Shown: positions 45,706-57,384 of the stretch, piece by piece | Numbering within the stretch: the stretch's first letter is position 1 | Layout: the number at the start of each line of letters is the position of its first letter | DNA from: Byssothecium circinans | Taxonomy: Eukaryota > Ascomycota > Dothideomycetes > Pleosporales > Massarinaceae | Direction of reading: 5' to 3' | DNA length: 64,000 bases | Assembly (NCBI GenBank): GCA_010015675.1 | Contig: ML976986.1 | Location: forward strand, 18,451 to 82,450 | The notes under the pieces: model-generated | The model's input: the letters and a program-made list of their open reading frames with translations, nothing else | What the model was told of the DNA's origin: nothing | Database searches by the model: none | Made by a program: the position numbers and the translations under genes

Positions 45706-46730
45706 TACAATAATGCTTGCGCCAAGGAGGGGATCGCAACATTGGCGATCCTGGCAGCGGGGCACCGTGGCGAGAATCACGCATCGCAGCATGGTGTCGC
45801 ACTTCTCACCGCACGTGTCCCGGCGCACGGATCTTATAACCACAACGACGCGCTGATTATAGGCTTCTTTCGGGCCGACTACCCTGCAGATCGCTGAGTC
45901 GTGGCTGGCATGCCCTGTCAGGAACCCATCAGCAGTGGACCCCTCACTTAGAAACAATGCAAGTTGCTCTTGTCTCCTTCGGGCCATCTCGCTTCCCTTT
46001 TCGGGTCGCCTCAAACGCGTCCGTGTGGAGTTCAAATATTTAACATTGGTGGCCATGTGGTTGGCGAAATTGGGCTTCTTTCGGAAGGCGTACGTTTGGA
46101 TCGCGGGAAGCCGTCACTCCGACCTAATAGAGCAATAGATTGACAATGTTGGGCATCTTCAAGCACTGCTGGCACTGGGCTGTGACTCTGTGAGGCGTTG
46201 GAGTCGGGTCGTGCACGCGGAAAGTGCCGGTCCACGACCATCTCAACATCGACACGACTTTCAACGACGACAATTATTATTTTTCACGTCCAACAATCAG
46301 GGAGAGGACCTCATGACATCGCCATCAATTGAAGCCAGTTGTTGCTCTTTGTTTGGCGCTTGTCGTTTTTGGGCGCTAGAGCCCCAGCATCCCGGTCTAG
46401 GGATTGCTTCTTTCTGAGCTTAATTCGACGTGGGGTGCCACGCCATCGGGCCTGGCCGTTCATTTGCCCCAGAAGAGCTTGCGTCGCAACCGGAAAAAAC
46501 AGCAAACATGATTATTGTTGACGCGAAAAAGTCCTTGGAATCAAAAAACTTCTAGAAAGCTAGCTGCTCATAAACGTCCCAAGTAGATTGTCCGGCGGTT
46601 CCGCGGCACTATTATGGTCGATTTCCCTGATTTTCCTAAGGTTCGCCTAGCATATGATCTTGCGTGATGGGGGTGGGGGTTATGTAAGCCAAGCATGGAC
46701 CCAAGCGGATCCGCTCTTTTCGCAGCCTCA

Positions 46731-46760
46731 CACCAAAAACCCACCAAAACCCACCAAACC
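46731..46760. repeat. 10-bp tandem repeat (CCACCAAAAC)
   Basis: Three head-to-tail copies of a CCACCAAAAC-like unit, slightly diverged, in the gene desert. Confidence 0.8.
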
Positions 46761-47364
46761 AGGATCACGTTTCGATATGTGTTGCGTTCCGGCAAGTTCT
46801 GCATATCGAAAGTCAAAAAAAAGGATGCTACACGCTGTAGCTCTTGATATACAAACCATCCTCTTGGCTCGAATATGCATACTATACGGAGTAGGAACTG
46901 TTTGTGTATGTACAGCATGCGAGCGATGATCGTTGTGGTATGGTGAGGAGAAGGTTTCAACTTCCCGGTAATGCGCAATGCGGTGGAGGATTGGCCATGC
47001 AGAGGCACGAGCGCAATGCAACAAAACCTTGGAGGAGGAGAAATGGTTGCCTCGCGTCGAGGGGACCTGGACAGTGGACAATTACGGTATCCGATGGGTT
47101 CAAGCATTGCATGTGCCATAGAGACCCAACCTGTTAGGGTGCGTCGATCTGAAGCAGCGAAAAAGACCAGTCTTGTTGTTGGGGGCTTGAGTTAGTAAAA
47201 CGCTCTTCTAGAGCATAATTGAAGCATGGTGCAAGGGTAGCTCGATGTCGATCCGCTGTACCGTAGCATGGCTAAAGCATGGGGACCGAACAAGGAAGGA
47301 CCTGCCACCAAATTATCTAACCGTTGAAAGTCGCAAGGAAAACGTCTCCGAGCCCAATCACATA

Positions 47365-47427
47365 CCCTGTCCCTGCTGCTGTCAAACCCTGTCCCTGCTG
47401 TCAAACCCTGTCCCTGCTGCTGTCAAA
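47365..47427. repeat. 22/19/22-bp tandem repeat
   Basis: Three head-to-tail copies start CCCTGTCCCTGCTG and end GTCAAA. The outer copies are 22 bp; the middle copy lacks one CTG triplet and is 19 bp. It is a small minisatellite in non-coding sequence. Confidence 0.9.
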
Positions 47428-49506
47428 CTAATCGCGCACCGGTAACTTTAGGAAGAAAGGGAATTACTAAGTCAACGCGCAAGATTTCCGCTCCCCACCC
47501 AACATCACATCAGACATCTAATCACCAAAAAGGGTATTATTGAAAGTGCCCCATGGCCATCCCACCCCCTTTCCCCCCGCAAAACATACCGAATGCAGCA
47601 CTAGCATAACGACACCGTTTTATGTCTTCATTTGGGACATGACACCCCGGGTCCTCCCATCCAATACTGTAAGCGCGGAGATAGGTACGCGCTTCGGCGC
47701 ATTTAGTCCGAAATGGTATGAAACGAAACGTTAGGGCTTTCCTAAACCCAAAATCTTCCGTACCCAGACTACAGTACCCAACCATCGAGAAATTCCATGG
47801 CCCCAAGCCAGCCCAGCGCTGAGCACCGTGGTGGTCGACCCACCACTAGAGTATTTGGAATGAGGCGCACTATACAGCCACGTGCGCCAAACGTGCGCCC
47901 AGTGCGCGCCTGCGGCATGCAACATGCCGCTTTCCCCGGGAGGGACCGGGGGATACGGATAGGCAGCACGCTTGACACGCTCAACTGTCTGTCCGCCTTT
48001 GGCTGTCAAAGATTCGTAACTCGTACGGATATGATTAATTATTCTGATTTCTTATTCTTTTTTGTTTTTTGATTCTTATTCGAAGCCCCCATTACGCCCC
48101 ATTACGCCACGCCCCAAAGGCACGCCCCGTTCGTATATGCAGCACAGGCGGCATGCACATGACATTGAGGGTGGTGGTAATATAGGACCGGGATCTTCCA
48201 GATATTGAGGTATTCGGCGACGCCGAATCATGCGATCTTGAATCGACGACCATCGCGAAGGGAAGGAAGAAGGGGAAAGATGGGGAGGGATGGCACGGGT
48301 GGTGTGGATTGGTTTTGGAGTTTAGGTTAGGGGCATGCGGGGTTGAGGGTGTGCGGGAGTGGGAACGCAACCCAATCTAGGGGATTATTTTGACGCCAGC
48401 GCTAAGGCGTCTGGGGCGAGGGCGCTTTCTCCAAGTACACTAGCCGGGTGCTAAGGCCTGGGGACGCGCACCCATGGGCGCTGGATGTTGATCGGATGAT
48501 TTATTTTTCTCTGGTGTGCTTTATGCAGGGACCGATGACCTCATATTTCTTTTTCTTTTCTTTTCAGATGCGTTGCGTTTTATTGTAGCGTGGGTTGAGG
48601 GCGATCCACACATTTGACGCAAACGCACACACCGAGGCACAGGCACGCGACAAGGCATACTCGCACGCACGGGTGGAGTCGGAATCACGTTTTTCGCCAC
48701 CCTCTCTGATCGTCAGGGCCTTATTGGTTCGCTGGGGGTGAGATTTGCACGTGATTCTGACTTCAGCAGTATCCACTACGCTCCGCGAGTACAAGACACA
48801 GGCGCGCCCGCTCCTATACATGGCCAAGGACGTGGACGTCTATTTTGCTCCCAAGGTTTCTCGAAGTCTTGTCGCGCTTTCCCGTAGACTCGCACGGTGG
48901 GGATTTGAAACGCGCTGGGCTTGGCGTCGAATGATGAGTAAACGGGCGCAAGGGAGCGATGGATGCGATGTGGTGATGGGAGCGCCCATGTGAAAAAAGG
49001 AGGAAAGGATGTAATCTCCTGGGGACAGCTTGCTCGCATGTATCCGATGTCGCGGGGAAATGGGACTTTGCAACCTTGCCTTGCTTCCGACGTCCAACTA
49101 TCTGCTACCCATACCGTAATAATAATCTCCCTCGATCATCGGAGACCTAACCCACCAGTAGTGCGAGCCCACATCCGACGCGACGCCGCAGGGGCGGTGA
49201 GCGACGAAGCGCATCCGCAGGCCGCGGCCGCAGGTCCGCAGCGGGAATTAATGCGAGTGCGGGCGGTACCAGTCTGGGATTTGCGTTGGCACGTTGCCCT
49301 CGATTTCTGGTTTTATTGGCGATCTATTACCCAAAACCTCGAGTATCGGGTATTGGGGTCGGGATGTATGGTTGCAGCAAGTGTCGAATGATAGATAAGG
49401 CATGGTCGCAAGGGGCGCGTTTGAGGTCGAGTATTGGTTGGCTTGTGTTGTAACATCGTTGGGGTTGGTGGTATGTATGTGTACGCGTATGCGTGGTGGG
49501 TTCGCC

Positions 49507-49522
49507 CGTGCGTGCGTGCGTG
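49507..49522. repeat. short (GTGC)n microsatellite
   Basis: GTGCGTGCGTGCGTGC, four copies, next to other GT-rich words. Confidence 0.7.
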
Positions 49523-51627
49523 CCACTGGCATTATTGTATCGTAGTTGTTTGCTTGCTGCAGGTGGGTATGTGCTCCCAGCTGCGTGAGCGGGATATTAT
49601 TGAAACGATGGCTTATACCAAGGTTGAGTTTGGATTGGGTTGACTTGGCTCGATTAGGCTGTCTCGGATTCGCCGTCGCTGGGTTGCAAGGCGAGTACTG
49701 TACAGTAGCTTAGAGGAGGGAATGTGTCGATCGTTTACATTATTTCCTAGGTGGTAGCAGATCGGTTGCTAATAATTATTACTCCGTTTCCCCGTTCACC
49801 CCAAAACCTTACATGCTGCAGTAGCGGTGAACATTTGGTATTTGTCACGGCAACCGTCTTCAATTCCTTTATTTTCAAGTCGATAAGTGCCCAGGTGTAT
49901 CGTCAGTAGAGTGAAGAGTGAACACGATATAAAATTCAACGTAATGCAGGGTATCATGGTAGATTCTATGACTTATGGTAACAGCGGGGTGTTAACCAAT
50001 AAAGAACGACGTTCCCCAACGGTTCCCCACACCACATCATCAGTAAACGACGATCGTAAGCGACACAGAGCGGTCAGGAAAACGCAGGTTACCACGTGGC
50101 GAGCCGGCACTTACGATAAGTGCGCGCGCGCCTCCGCATCCTTCGCTTCGTTCGCTTCCTTCTTCCGGCGGTGGATAAGGAAGGTAGTTTAGACGCGCCA
50201 CCAATCATCCTGTTATCAATGTCCTGTCGTATCATACCTCTGGCTATCTTCCGGTTTCGTCTCGGAAAAATCTCTCATTTATGTACATGTAGAGTGCATG
50301 CATGCATCGCTTCTTTCCCATTCGTCCTCTGTGGAATCCTTGAAGGGTCGCTGGTACAAAGATGTTCCGAGCCGTCTCAGCTGCAAATTAACGTAGTTGT
50401 GTAATTCTGGTGCCATCTGCGATTGTATCACGGCCGTACCGCAGCTGTGCAGATGATAGATGCAGGAGCGGGGTGGCGAAAGGAGTAAGATAGATGTACG
50501 TTGAATGCAGGGCGAGACTAGGAATTATTGTTCCTATGGCGGGTCATGGTTTTGCCACATGAGCTGGGAGTAAGTAAGCGGTTGGTTCAGTACTTGTATG
50601 GGAGAAAGATTCCATTTTCGTTGGAAGGAGGTATGGTCGTATATGTACTGTTGCATATGCAAGCTCCAAGTGCAGATAGGTGCGCGTTTAGCGAACACGG
50701 GTTCATTGCTGTTCAAGTTTGAACATGTATTGATCCGCGCTTAGAGTTTACGAAGATGCATAAATATGCGGTAGCTGTTCGTATCTAATGGGAAGCGAGG
50801 TTGAAGCGCGGCAAATGAATGATGTTGCGAGAGTCTTCTTGCCGGCTGACGTGAGACTGTGCAGCGTTTAGGCGCACGCAGTCTTGAAAGTCGCTTACAC
50901 GGGGTACCGCCGTCGTGTCTTGGAATATCTCCATGCTGATACGCTCTTGTTCGTCGGATGAAGCAGGGTTATTTACATTGTCCAGCAGTAAGTTTTCAAG
51001 AGCAAGGCGGCGAATTAACGCGCCTGCACACTGTAGAATTAGGTAGATCGCATCTTATGTGCACTTGCATTCAATGCGGGAGGAAGCATCTCCTCACCGT
51101 CTTTGTGAAAAGAGGGCTGAGGCTTGTGAGGGATTGAAGTTATCGCGATAGGGCAATAATCAATTGAGGTTCACGATAAAGGATCGCTATATGCGTTTCA
51201 GCTTCCCGCGGAGATGGTGGAAAATCTCTACCGCTTCCACGCAAGCTATGAACACGGACAACAGGAACATTGAAGCCCTTTTCCGAACACCGACGCCTGG
51301 CGGATGCTGAAGCTTTGTTGCTGACGGAGAAGTTGATAAACGAGAACGACCGCCTTCTGTATTTCAGCCCAATGATTGTGATAAGGCTCATTGTTGCATG
51401 TGTCAAGTCACAATTGGAAGGAGCAAGGGAAGTAAGCTTGCCAGATTATATCTTCTATTGAAGAAAAGTATGTATCTAAATGAAAATTGGTGGAAAATAG
51501 ACTTCTGACGAAGATTGGTTGGAAAACTGTGCGAGCGCGAAAAGCATGCACTATTCAGCACATGTCAATCCTACTTCATTATTAACATGTATAGCATTAG
51601 CAGTAGCGGTTTTCGCAATTCAAGTAT

Positions 51628-53863
51628 TTAGAATAGCAGAGGCAGACGTATAATATCAATACGATACTGAAAAAAGGCAGTGTTATCTGATCCGTTGCCT
51701 GGAAGACCAGACTTATTATTTGGTGGTTTTGAAGTGGAAGAGGTCGCATCTGGCGTCGTACGAGGTTCGTTGACCATAAGCAATTGTGTTTCTGACTGAC
51801 TGGGTGAATCCACTCAGCTCAGGAATACCTGATGTGTTGGGATAAGCACTGTTGACGACAATGCTAACGTTGAGGTGGACGCTGAGGTAGGAGATCGCAT
51901 TATGCGCAAGCGATAAACAGGAGAAACAAAGTCAGAAAAGCTCATGTGGTCGGCATCAGCGTGCGTCGTCTTAAAGCGCAGTGTCTAAGGTTTCAGCTAC
52001 GCCTGTAGTGCCACAAAGTGCGTAGACTTCAGCATCGCAAGAAGCAAATACAATAACCATCCTGGGGTTCCAAACTATCTTCAAAAGCTCTCGAATAGCC
52101 TCCTGTGTATCTCAATCAATATACCAGTTCCTAAGTCCGGGCCAGCGGCACCGCTATGAATTCATGCATCCAGGCATTGCGATGATTGCCGACAACGATC
52201 GTCGCATCAACGTTAGTGCCATTGATGATACCGACGACATTTCAAACTGATGTAGTAGCGTCTTTCGCCATGTTAGAAAGGGTGAGAGTAACTCTAGGTG
52301 CGGGTCCGCCAGTATACGTCGCGTTTATTCCTCCGAGCAACCCGTCTCGCTTCACCACTGAGCTGTGACCGTCTGGAACTTTGAGGGTTGGGACAGCATA
52401 AGGTTAAATCGGAACGAACGTGGGTTTGTGAAGAATAAGTGGCCTCATCTCACGTTCAACGCCCGAATTTGAGGGCGTCTGGGTATCGTTGCGCCTGGGA
52501 TGATGCAGTGGATTGTATCACTCAGGTTTTTAATCAGGCTCGCCTCCAATGCATTGATCAATGTATGCAACTGAGTCTCGATGGATAGATGGAGGCTGAC
52601 TGGAACACCTGTCCGATTGTAATTATCCTTGAAATGGCAATGCAATGCAAAGCATGCCGGGATAGGCTGCCTGACCCTTTGTTTCTTGGAGACCATCGTT
52701 TCCTAGGTCAGTGAAGTTTAGCATTCCTGACATCCCATTTGCTTCAGCGTTCTTGAATCAGGTCTCCTTTAAACGGGTCTAAATACTTGATCAGAGCGAT
52801 CTTCCCCTCAACCTCGATATTGGCAATTTCACTGAGTGCGAATTTCTCTCTCTGTCTGCGGCTATTTCACAATGAGACCTTGATATCGGACTGCATGCAA
52901 AAACACCACGCACGCAAGATAGACAACCCAACACAAGGGCAAGTAGTCGACTGCAAGGATATCCTAGGGACTTTATAACACATTGCTGCTACATAATCTG
53001 TTGGGCCTTGAACGAATAGGCCATTACACTTTCGTTTCGAAACAAAATTCCGGGATCTCCTTACGCTCAACTACTTAGCCCTGTAGTAGTGTAAGTTCCG
53101 CCTTCAGGTCCCCGCTAGCTCAACAAGCATGGAAAGCTGGAATGCTTCCCGTTGCACCCATAGTCTCATCTTCTCTCCACACATCCTCGCATGGAGGGGA
53201 GTTCAGGACAAACGGGCCTTCTCTTTGAGGGCAGCCACAATATGGCACTTCCTCACATTTGTGTACTCAGCACGTCCATCATGACTCACAGAAGGCTCAT
53301 GTAGATGAAGACTTCGCCAACTCTATGAAGGAAATCAGTAAATACCTACTAAACCCATGACGTCCTCAATCAACTGCGCCTCATGCTTCGAGCCATCCCT
53401 CAAGTTCCATGCTGGAATCTGGCTCTCCGGACAGTTCAAATAAACCTCAAACTTGGCTAGCAATGACGAAATGCCCTTTGCATTCTATTGCTTGACCATA
53501 TCTTTAGCCATAGTCTTATGGCGTCCAGCAATGTGATCTCCATGTGCAATGTAATACCTCTAAGTATCAATCTCCGTCTTGCCGAAGAAGTGTGCAGAAT
53601 CTCTTCGTTCTTATTCCAAGTCGGGGGAAAGGGTTCGGCTTCTGCTAAGATATTTACACTGCGCGCGCATATGATAATTCACATTCGTAGACTAAAATCG
53701 ACTGCACTATCGCTGCGATCACTATTAATAGCACGCTCATCGGCATAATTCTCCACTCGTGTTGATTGTCGTGTTGTCGCAACCGATTAGGGAAAGCAGA
53801 GAACCTGTCATCACTGTGATCTTCATCATGCCTGCTGTCACTGCCCTTGTATATCATCTTCAA
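51628..53863 (-). pseudogene. M28 / glutamate carboxypeptidase II-like metallopeptidase, decayed
   Basis: Reading the minus strand, pieces of this family appear in the right order across three frames. First comes an N-terminal anchor (MSVLLIVIAAIVQSILVY). Next are FPPTWNKNEEILHTSFGKT and a stop where Trp is expected in the following WSYY-like motif, then HGDHIAGRHKTMAKD, LAKFEVYLNCPES and KRDGLLGGINATYTGGPAP. A TGA stands where Trp is expected before NVVGIINGT. Then come IVVGNHRNAW, EAIRELLKIVWNPRM, VFASCDAEVYALCG and SGLPGNGSDNTAFFQ. The usual HRDAW is HRNAW and the usual DAEEYGL is DAEVYAL, so residues of the zinc/catalytic site are changed as well. The ancestral enzyme would have been a type II membrane or secreted exopeptidase. 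Several lesions are G-to-A on this strand (TGG to TAG or TGA), fitting C-to-T changes on the other strand. The last part after GSDNTAFFQ is not found. Confidence 0.8.
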
Positions 53864-55943
53864 AGCTGTTGGACGGCGGATCGTGGCACATACCTTATAA
53901 AATCCTCACCTTCCCAGATCCTTGCATCTATCTAACTCTCCTAGTTAAATACCACTGCCGGCGGACGCAGGATCAATGCAGGGTTTTGCCTAGGTGGTAC
54001 ACTGGTCATAGAAAAAGCATCTGGACTTCAGAGCCGGCCGAATCATATGTACGGGATGCTTGTCGTTTGGGAGTTTGGCGATGAAATGTGGATAGTTTGG
54101 GTGATGTTTGAGATTCTGGGATGAGCCATGCATATAGTCTTTATGCGGTGGCTGTTTGCGTCCACTAAACCTTATTTCATGATGTACGATTCTCTGTCTA
54201 CAAGGCTAGAGAGTCGGAAGCATCGCGGAAAACCGATGCGACAAAGCGGAATGGGGAGAATTCTAGACGTTCGAAAAAGCACTGCATGATTGCGCAAACG
54301 TTTACGTCTTCTGTTCGTTGCTGGGTTTGTCGTGCGTAGCTGAAGACGGTCAATGAATATTGCACCAAGCAAGGTAGTTCCCAGTATGACTTTAGAGCAC
54401 TTGAAGCGTCTGCATATGTGGTTGCCTGCGTGTGGCATCTACGTTAAGGAAAGGCGAGAATATGATCATGTGACTATAGGTCGATTCTAGAAGCCCACGG
54501 TTTTACTGGGCAAAAATTCTGGTTTTGAGTGATGTGAGTATGCAAGACATATTCGCAGGCGATATGTTGAGCCTCTGTTGCTTTTGGCTCAAGTATTGGA
54601 GGACTGCTAGGGAAACGAGTCGGAACTGAGCCAACATACCAGCGGTGTGATCAAGTCAACTATCAAAGGACTATGACCAGCGTTGCCCTCAATGCTGTCA
54701 GATGCTCCAGATGATGTTGGAGTCATACTCTCTCCTATATGACCTTTTGCTTGTTGCCTTAGAAATACACGTCATCCACGGCTCACGAGAGGTTGAACTT
54801 TGAAGTTTGTCGCACGTGCCGATAAAGAAGGCAGTGAACTGATTACACAAAACAAAAAGGGCGCAAGACACGTAGAAGTTGACACAATGTCTCGCAGGGG
54901 CGTGGAGTGACGAAGACCGACTCCTGGAAGTGTGGCTGGATGGAGGACCTCGGTCGCCGGAATTGGCGCGTGCTTGTGAGCATCTGTTCTCGCTTGAGCG
55001 CACATGAACACTACCACCACCCATCACGTCGGTACTTTGCTGTCTCACTTCTTTTACGGGCTGCGCATTCCCTTGGATAACCGCTTGATATCAGCACTAC
55101 CCTAATTCACCATTTCATTGACCAGGCGTCATACGAGCAATGCCACAGCGGCACAGCGAGGATCTTCAACCAGCACACCGCAGCGCATCGAAGGGTTTCA
55201 GGAGCCAACAAACTTCGGCATGCGACGAATTAAATATATTCAACAGCCGCTGGAACGGAGTGTTACCCGGACTGCACAGGGCTGGACGATAAAGGCGCCT
55301 GAACATGCTGACCCTGCCAGCGTGTGATGATGCACCTCATTTTTCGAGTGGGACGTCATATCAAACAACCTAAACCTCGAGAGTCATCACGGTATGGGAC
55401 GACTCAAGGCACAGCTGCCTCGTTCAGATCACATTATCTAAATCATACGGGCTTGTGCCGCTATGAATGAGGATGAGGATGCCTACGCGATCAAAGCCAC
55501 GACAGCATGACGGCTGTTTGCGCCTCTGCGCGAAGCTGTGACCTTCAAAACAGTCATGTAAGGCCTAATTATGGTGGACAGGTGCATCGATTTACTTTTC
55601 ACCGGTTCAAATTGTGGACTTTTGCGACGCTGTGCCACGACGAGCATGTCGATTTTCCGAATTAGGTAACATCCACTTGCTCTTCTTTGCCGACATATCA
55701 ACCTCAATGCGAACCAGATAGTAAGCGCGCGTCCACCAGCTCTTACCTCCACTGCCACCTTTTGATCAAGGAATGCGACTTCGCCGTAACCACGCCTTGT
55801 TATGCCGCCTTTGGAAAGTTTGCGCAAACAATACGACGATCGATACTATCATCAGTGCTGGCATGGTTTGAGTCTCAGTATTTAAACTCCTGTCGTTCAG
55901 CATTCTTCCTATTTCTCTATTCCCTCGAAAAAAAATCCTCACA
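53864..55943. other. intergenic with one doubtful split gene
   Basis: Apart from the candidate at 54900-55327 nothing was recognised. The right end, with CTATTCCCTCGAAAAAAAATCC before the ATG at 55944, is the F-box promoter and leader. Confidence 0.5.
54900..55327 (+). pseudogene. possible small DNA-binding-type protein, split or decayed
   Basis: Two plus-strand pieces look like one protein. The first (54900-55004) reads AWSDEDRLLEVWLDGGPRSP and ends at a TGA (55005-55007); it resembles the start of a Myb/SANT-like or trihelix fold. The second, after a CTAAT...TTGACCAG acceptor-like signal, is 55126-55327 and reads EGFQEPTNFGMRRIKYIQQP and ends WTIKAPEHADPASV. I find no ATG exon in front and no donor that joins the pieces in frame, so this is either a decayed gene or one I cannot splice correctly. 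Confidence 0.3.
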
Positions 55944-57070
55944 ATGGCACACTCAATCTTGGATTACCCCCCTGAGCTCCTCGTTCATATACTTAACTTC
56001 TTGCCTGTACAAACTCTACTCAGGTTTGGTCAGACATCCCGTTACTCCAGATCGCTTGCAAACTCCAGTCTTCACACGCTATCCCTGGGCATTTATCCAA
56101 GTCGAGTTTCAGCTACCATCAGTCAATTATCCGCTACACATTATCCACAGCCCAAAGAAGTGGCCACCGCTTTCTTACTACCAAATCGCTCTACGTCCTC
56201 TCCACCGAGCGAAATCAGTAACAGGAATAATCGAAGATCTAGTCTCGAAAGTGACTTCCTCTCTGAAGATAAACATGAAGACGATCCGTACCGAGTATCC
56301 GTCCTCATTCCAGACGCGCAGACATACGATTACCCAACACTCTTGAGCTTCAACACTTTGCTAGTGAAGAGCGTCCTAACCCGGCACGGTGGTATATTAC
56401 GGAATCTAGACCTGTCGCTATGGACTCTCACGACTCCAATCGCCAGAGTAATCTCCAACCTATCAGCATTGCGGGCCTTGTCTATTCGTATCGAAGACTT
56501 TCCTCACGTGCGCACTGTTCCACGTAGCCGGCTGGCTATGCAGCGTGCAGAGCAACGGGCAGCTTGGGACTTACTCGCAAGCACGGCAGTCTTCGCACCT
56601 CGCCTTCACGCACTGCGTATCGAAGGTGGAGAGCTCAGAACGACGCAACTCTCACGGCTTCTCTCCAAAAGCCGTTGGTGCAAAGAGCTGTGGCTTTGCA
56701 AGTGCTCTTCTATTGGTGAAGAAGTCTGGAGCTGGCTTGGAAGCGAGTGGCAGGGCCGAACCGCCCTGTGTATCCTCGGCGTGATGAGATGTGGTGGTCA
56801 GCTTGGCGAGGAAGCATTGGATACTATTGGAGGACTCAAGAACTTGCAGGTACGTACATGCTCGCGATGGTGGAATGCGGATACGATTTACAACATGCTG
56901 ACATATTCTGGTAGTTTCTGTCCCTGCAGGGTAGCTACGGTATTGATAGCGACATTGTTGAGAGGAGGAATAAGGAGCAATGGCATATTCGGGAGGTCAT
57001 ACCACCGTCGCCCCCCTTGGAAGAGCAGGATGGGGATATGGTAATTGAGGTCGACCCTGCCTATATGTGA
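55944..57070 (+). CDS. F-box protein
   Basis: Product of 353 residues from 55944-56849 and 56915-57070. The 65-bp intron (GTACGT donor, TGGTAG acceptor) gives LKNLQFLSLQGSYG, a leucine-rich-repeat-like join; a later CAG acceptor (56937) would also stay in frame but shorten it by a few residues. The N-terminal F-box is ILDYPPELLVHILNFLPVQT with LLRFGQTSRYSRSLA. The rest has loose LRR character (LSALRALSIRIEDFP, LHALRIEGGELRTTQLSRLL). F-box proteins carry substrates to SCF ubiquitin ligases; the substrate is unknown. The acidic end PPLEEQDGDMVIEVDPAYM is typical of a finished coding sequence. It is complete. Confidence 0.85.
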
Positions 57071-57384
57071 TGTCATGCATACATGACAGACACTCCTACC
57101 TGCTATTGACTTCCTCGAAACGTTTTTCCTTGGCTTTATTTTGGGGATGCACAGTCCACTAGAGACTGCAACAGTTTGACACAACACATGGCTTTTACAG
57201 TAGAATGATTATCGCTAAGGATCTTTCTATCCGTCTTCACCTGGACGCTGGTAATTAAGCGTAATTTGATCTGGACAAAAGTGCGGCACAAGTGAGTGGT
57301 ATTGCCCTACAAATGAGCCAAAATGTGTTTAATTGGTTCCTTCCTGATTATGCTTCACGAAAGCTTTCCCAATTTTAGAGTATA

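Larger units (their letters stand above)
45706..51627. other. 5.9 kb gene desert
   Basis: No gene could be supported on either strand. Frames are short, composition shifts from place to place, and there are small tandem repeats at 46731-46760, 47365-47427 and 49507-49522. Weak protein-like pieces exist near 51270-51460 but without motifs. It is probably a region of decayed sequence and regulatory spacer. Confidence 0.5.

Noticed and set aside
49501..50160. GT- and CG-rich simple sequence as a CRISPR-like or regulatory array
   Set aside because: Only short microsatellite words are present, with no spaced direct repeats.
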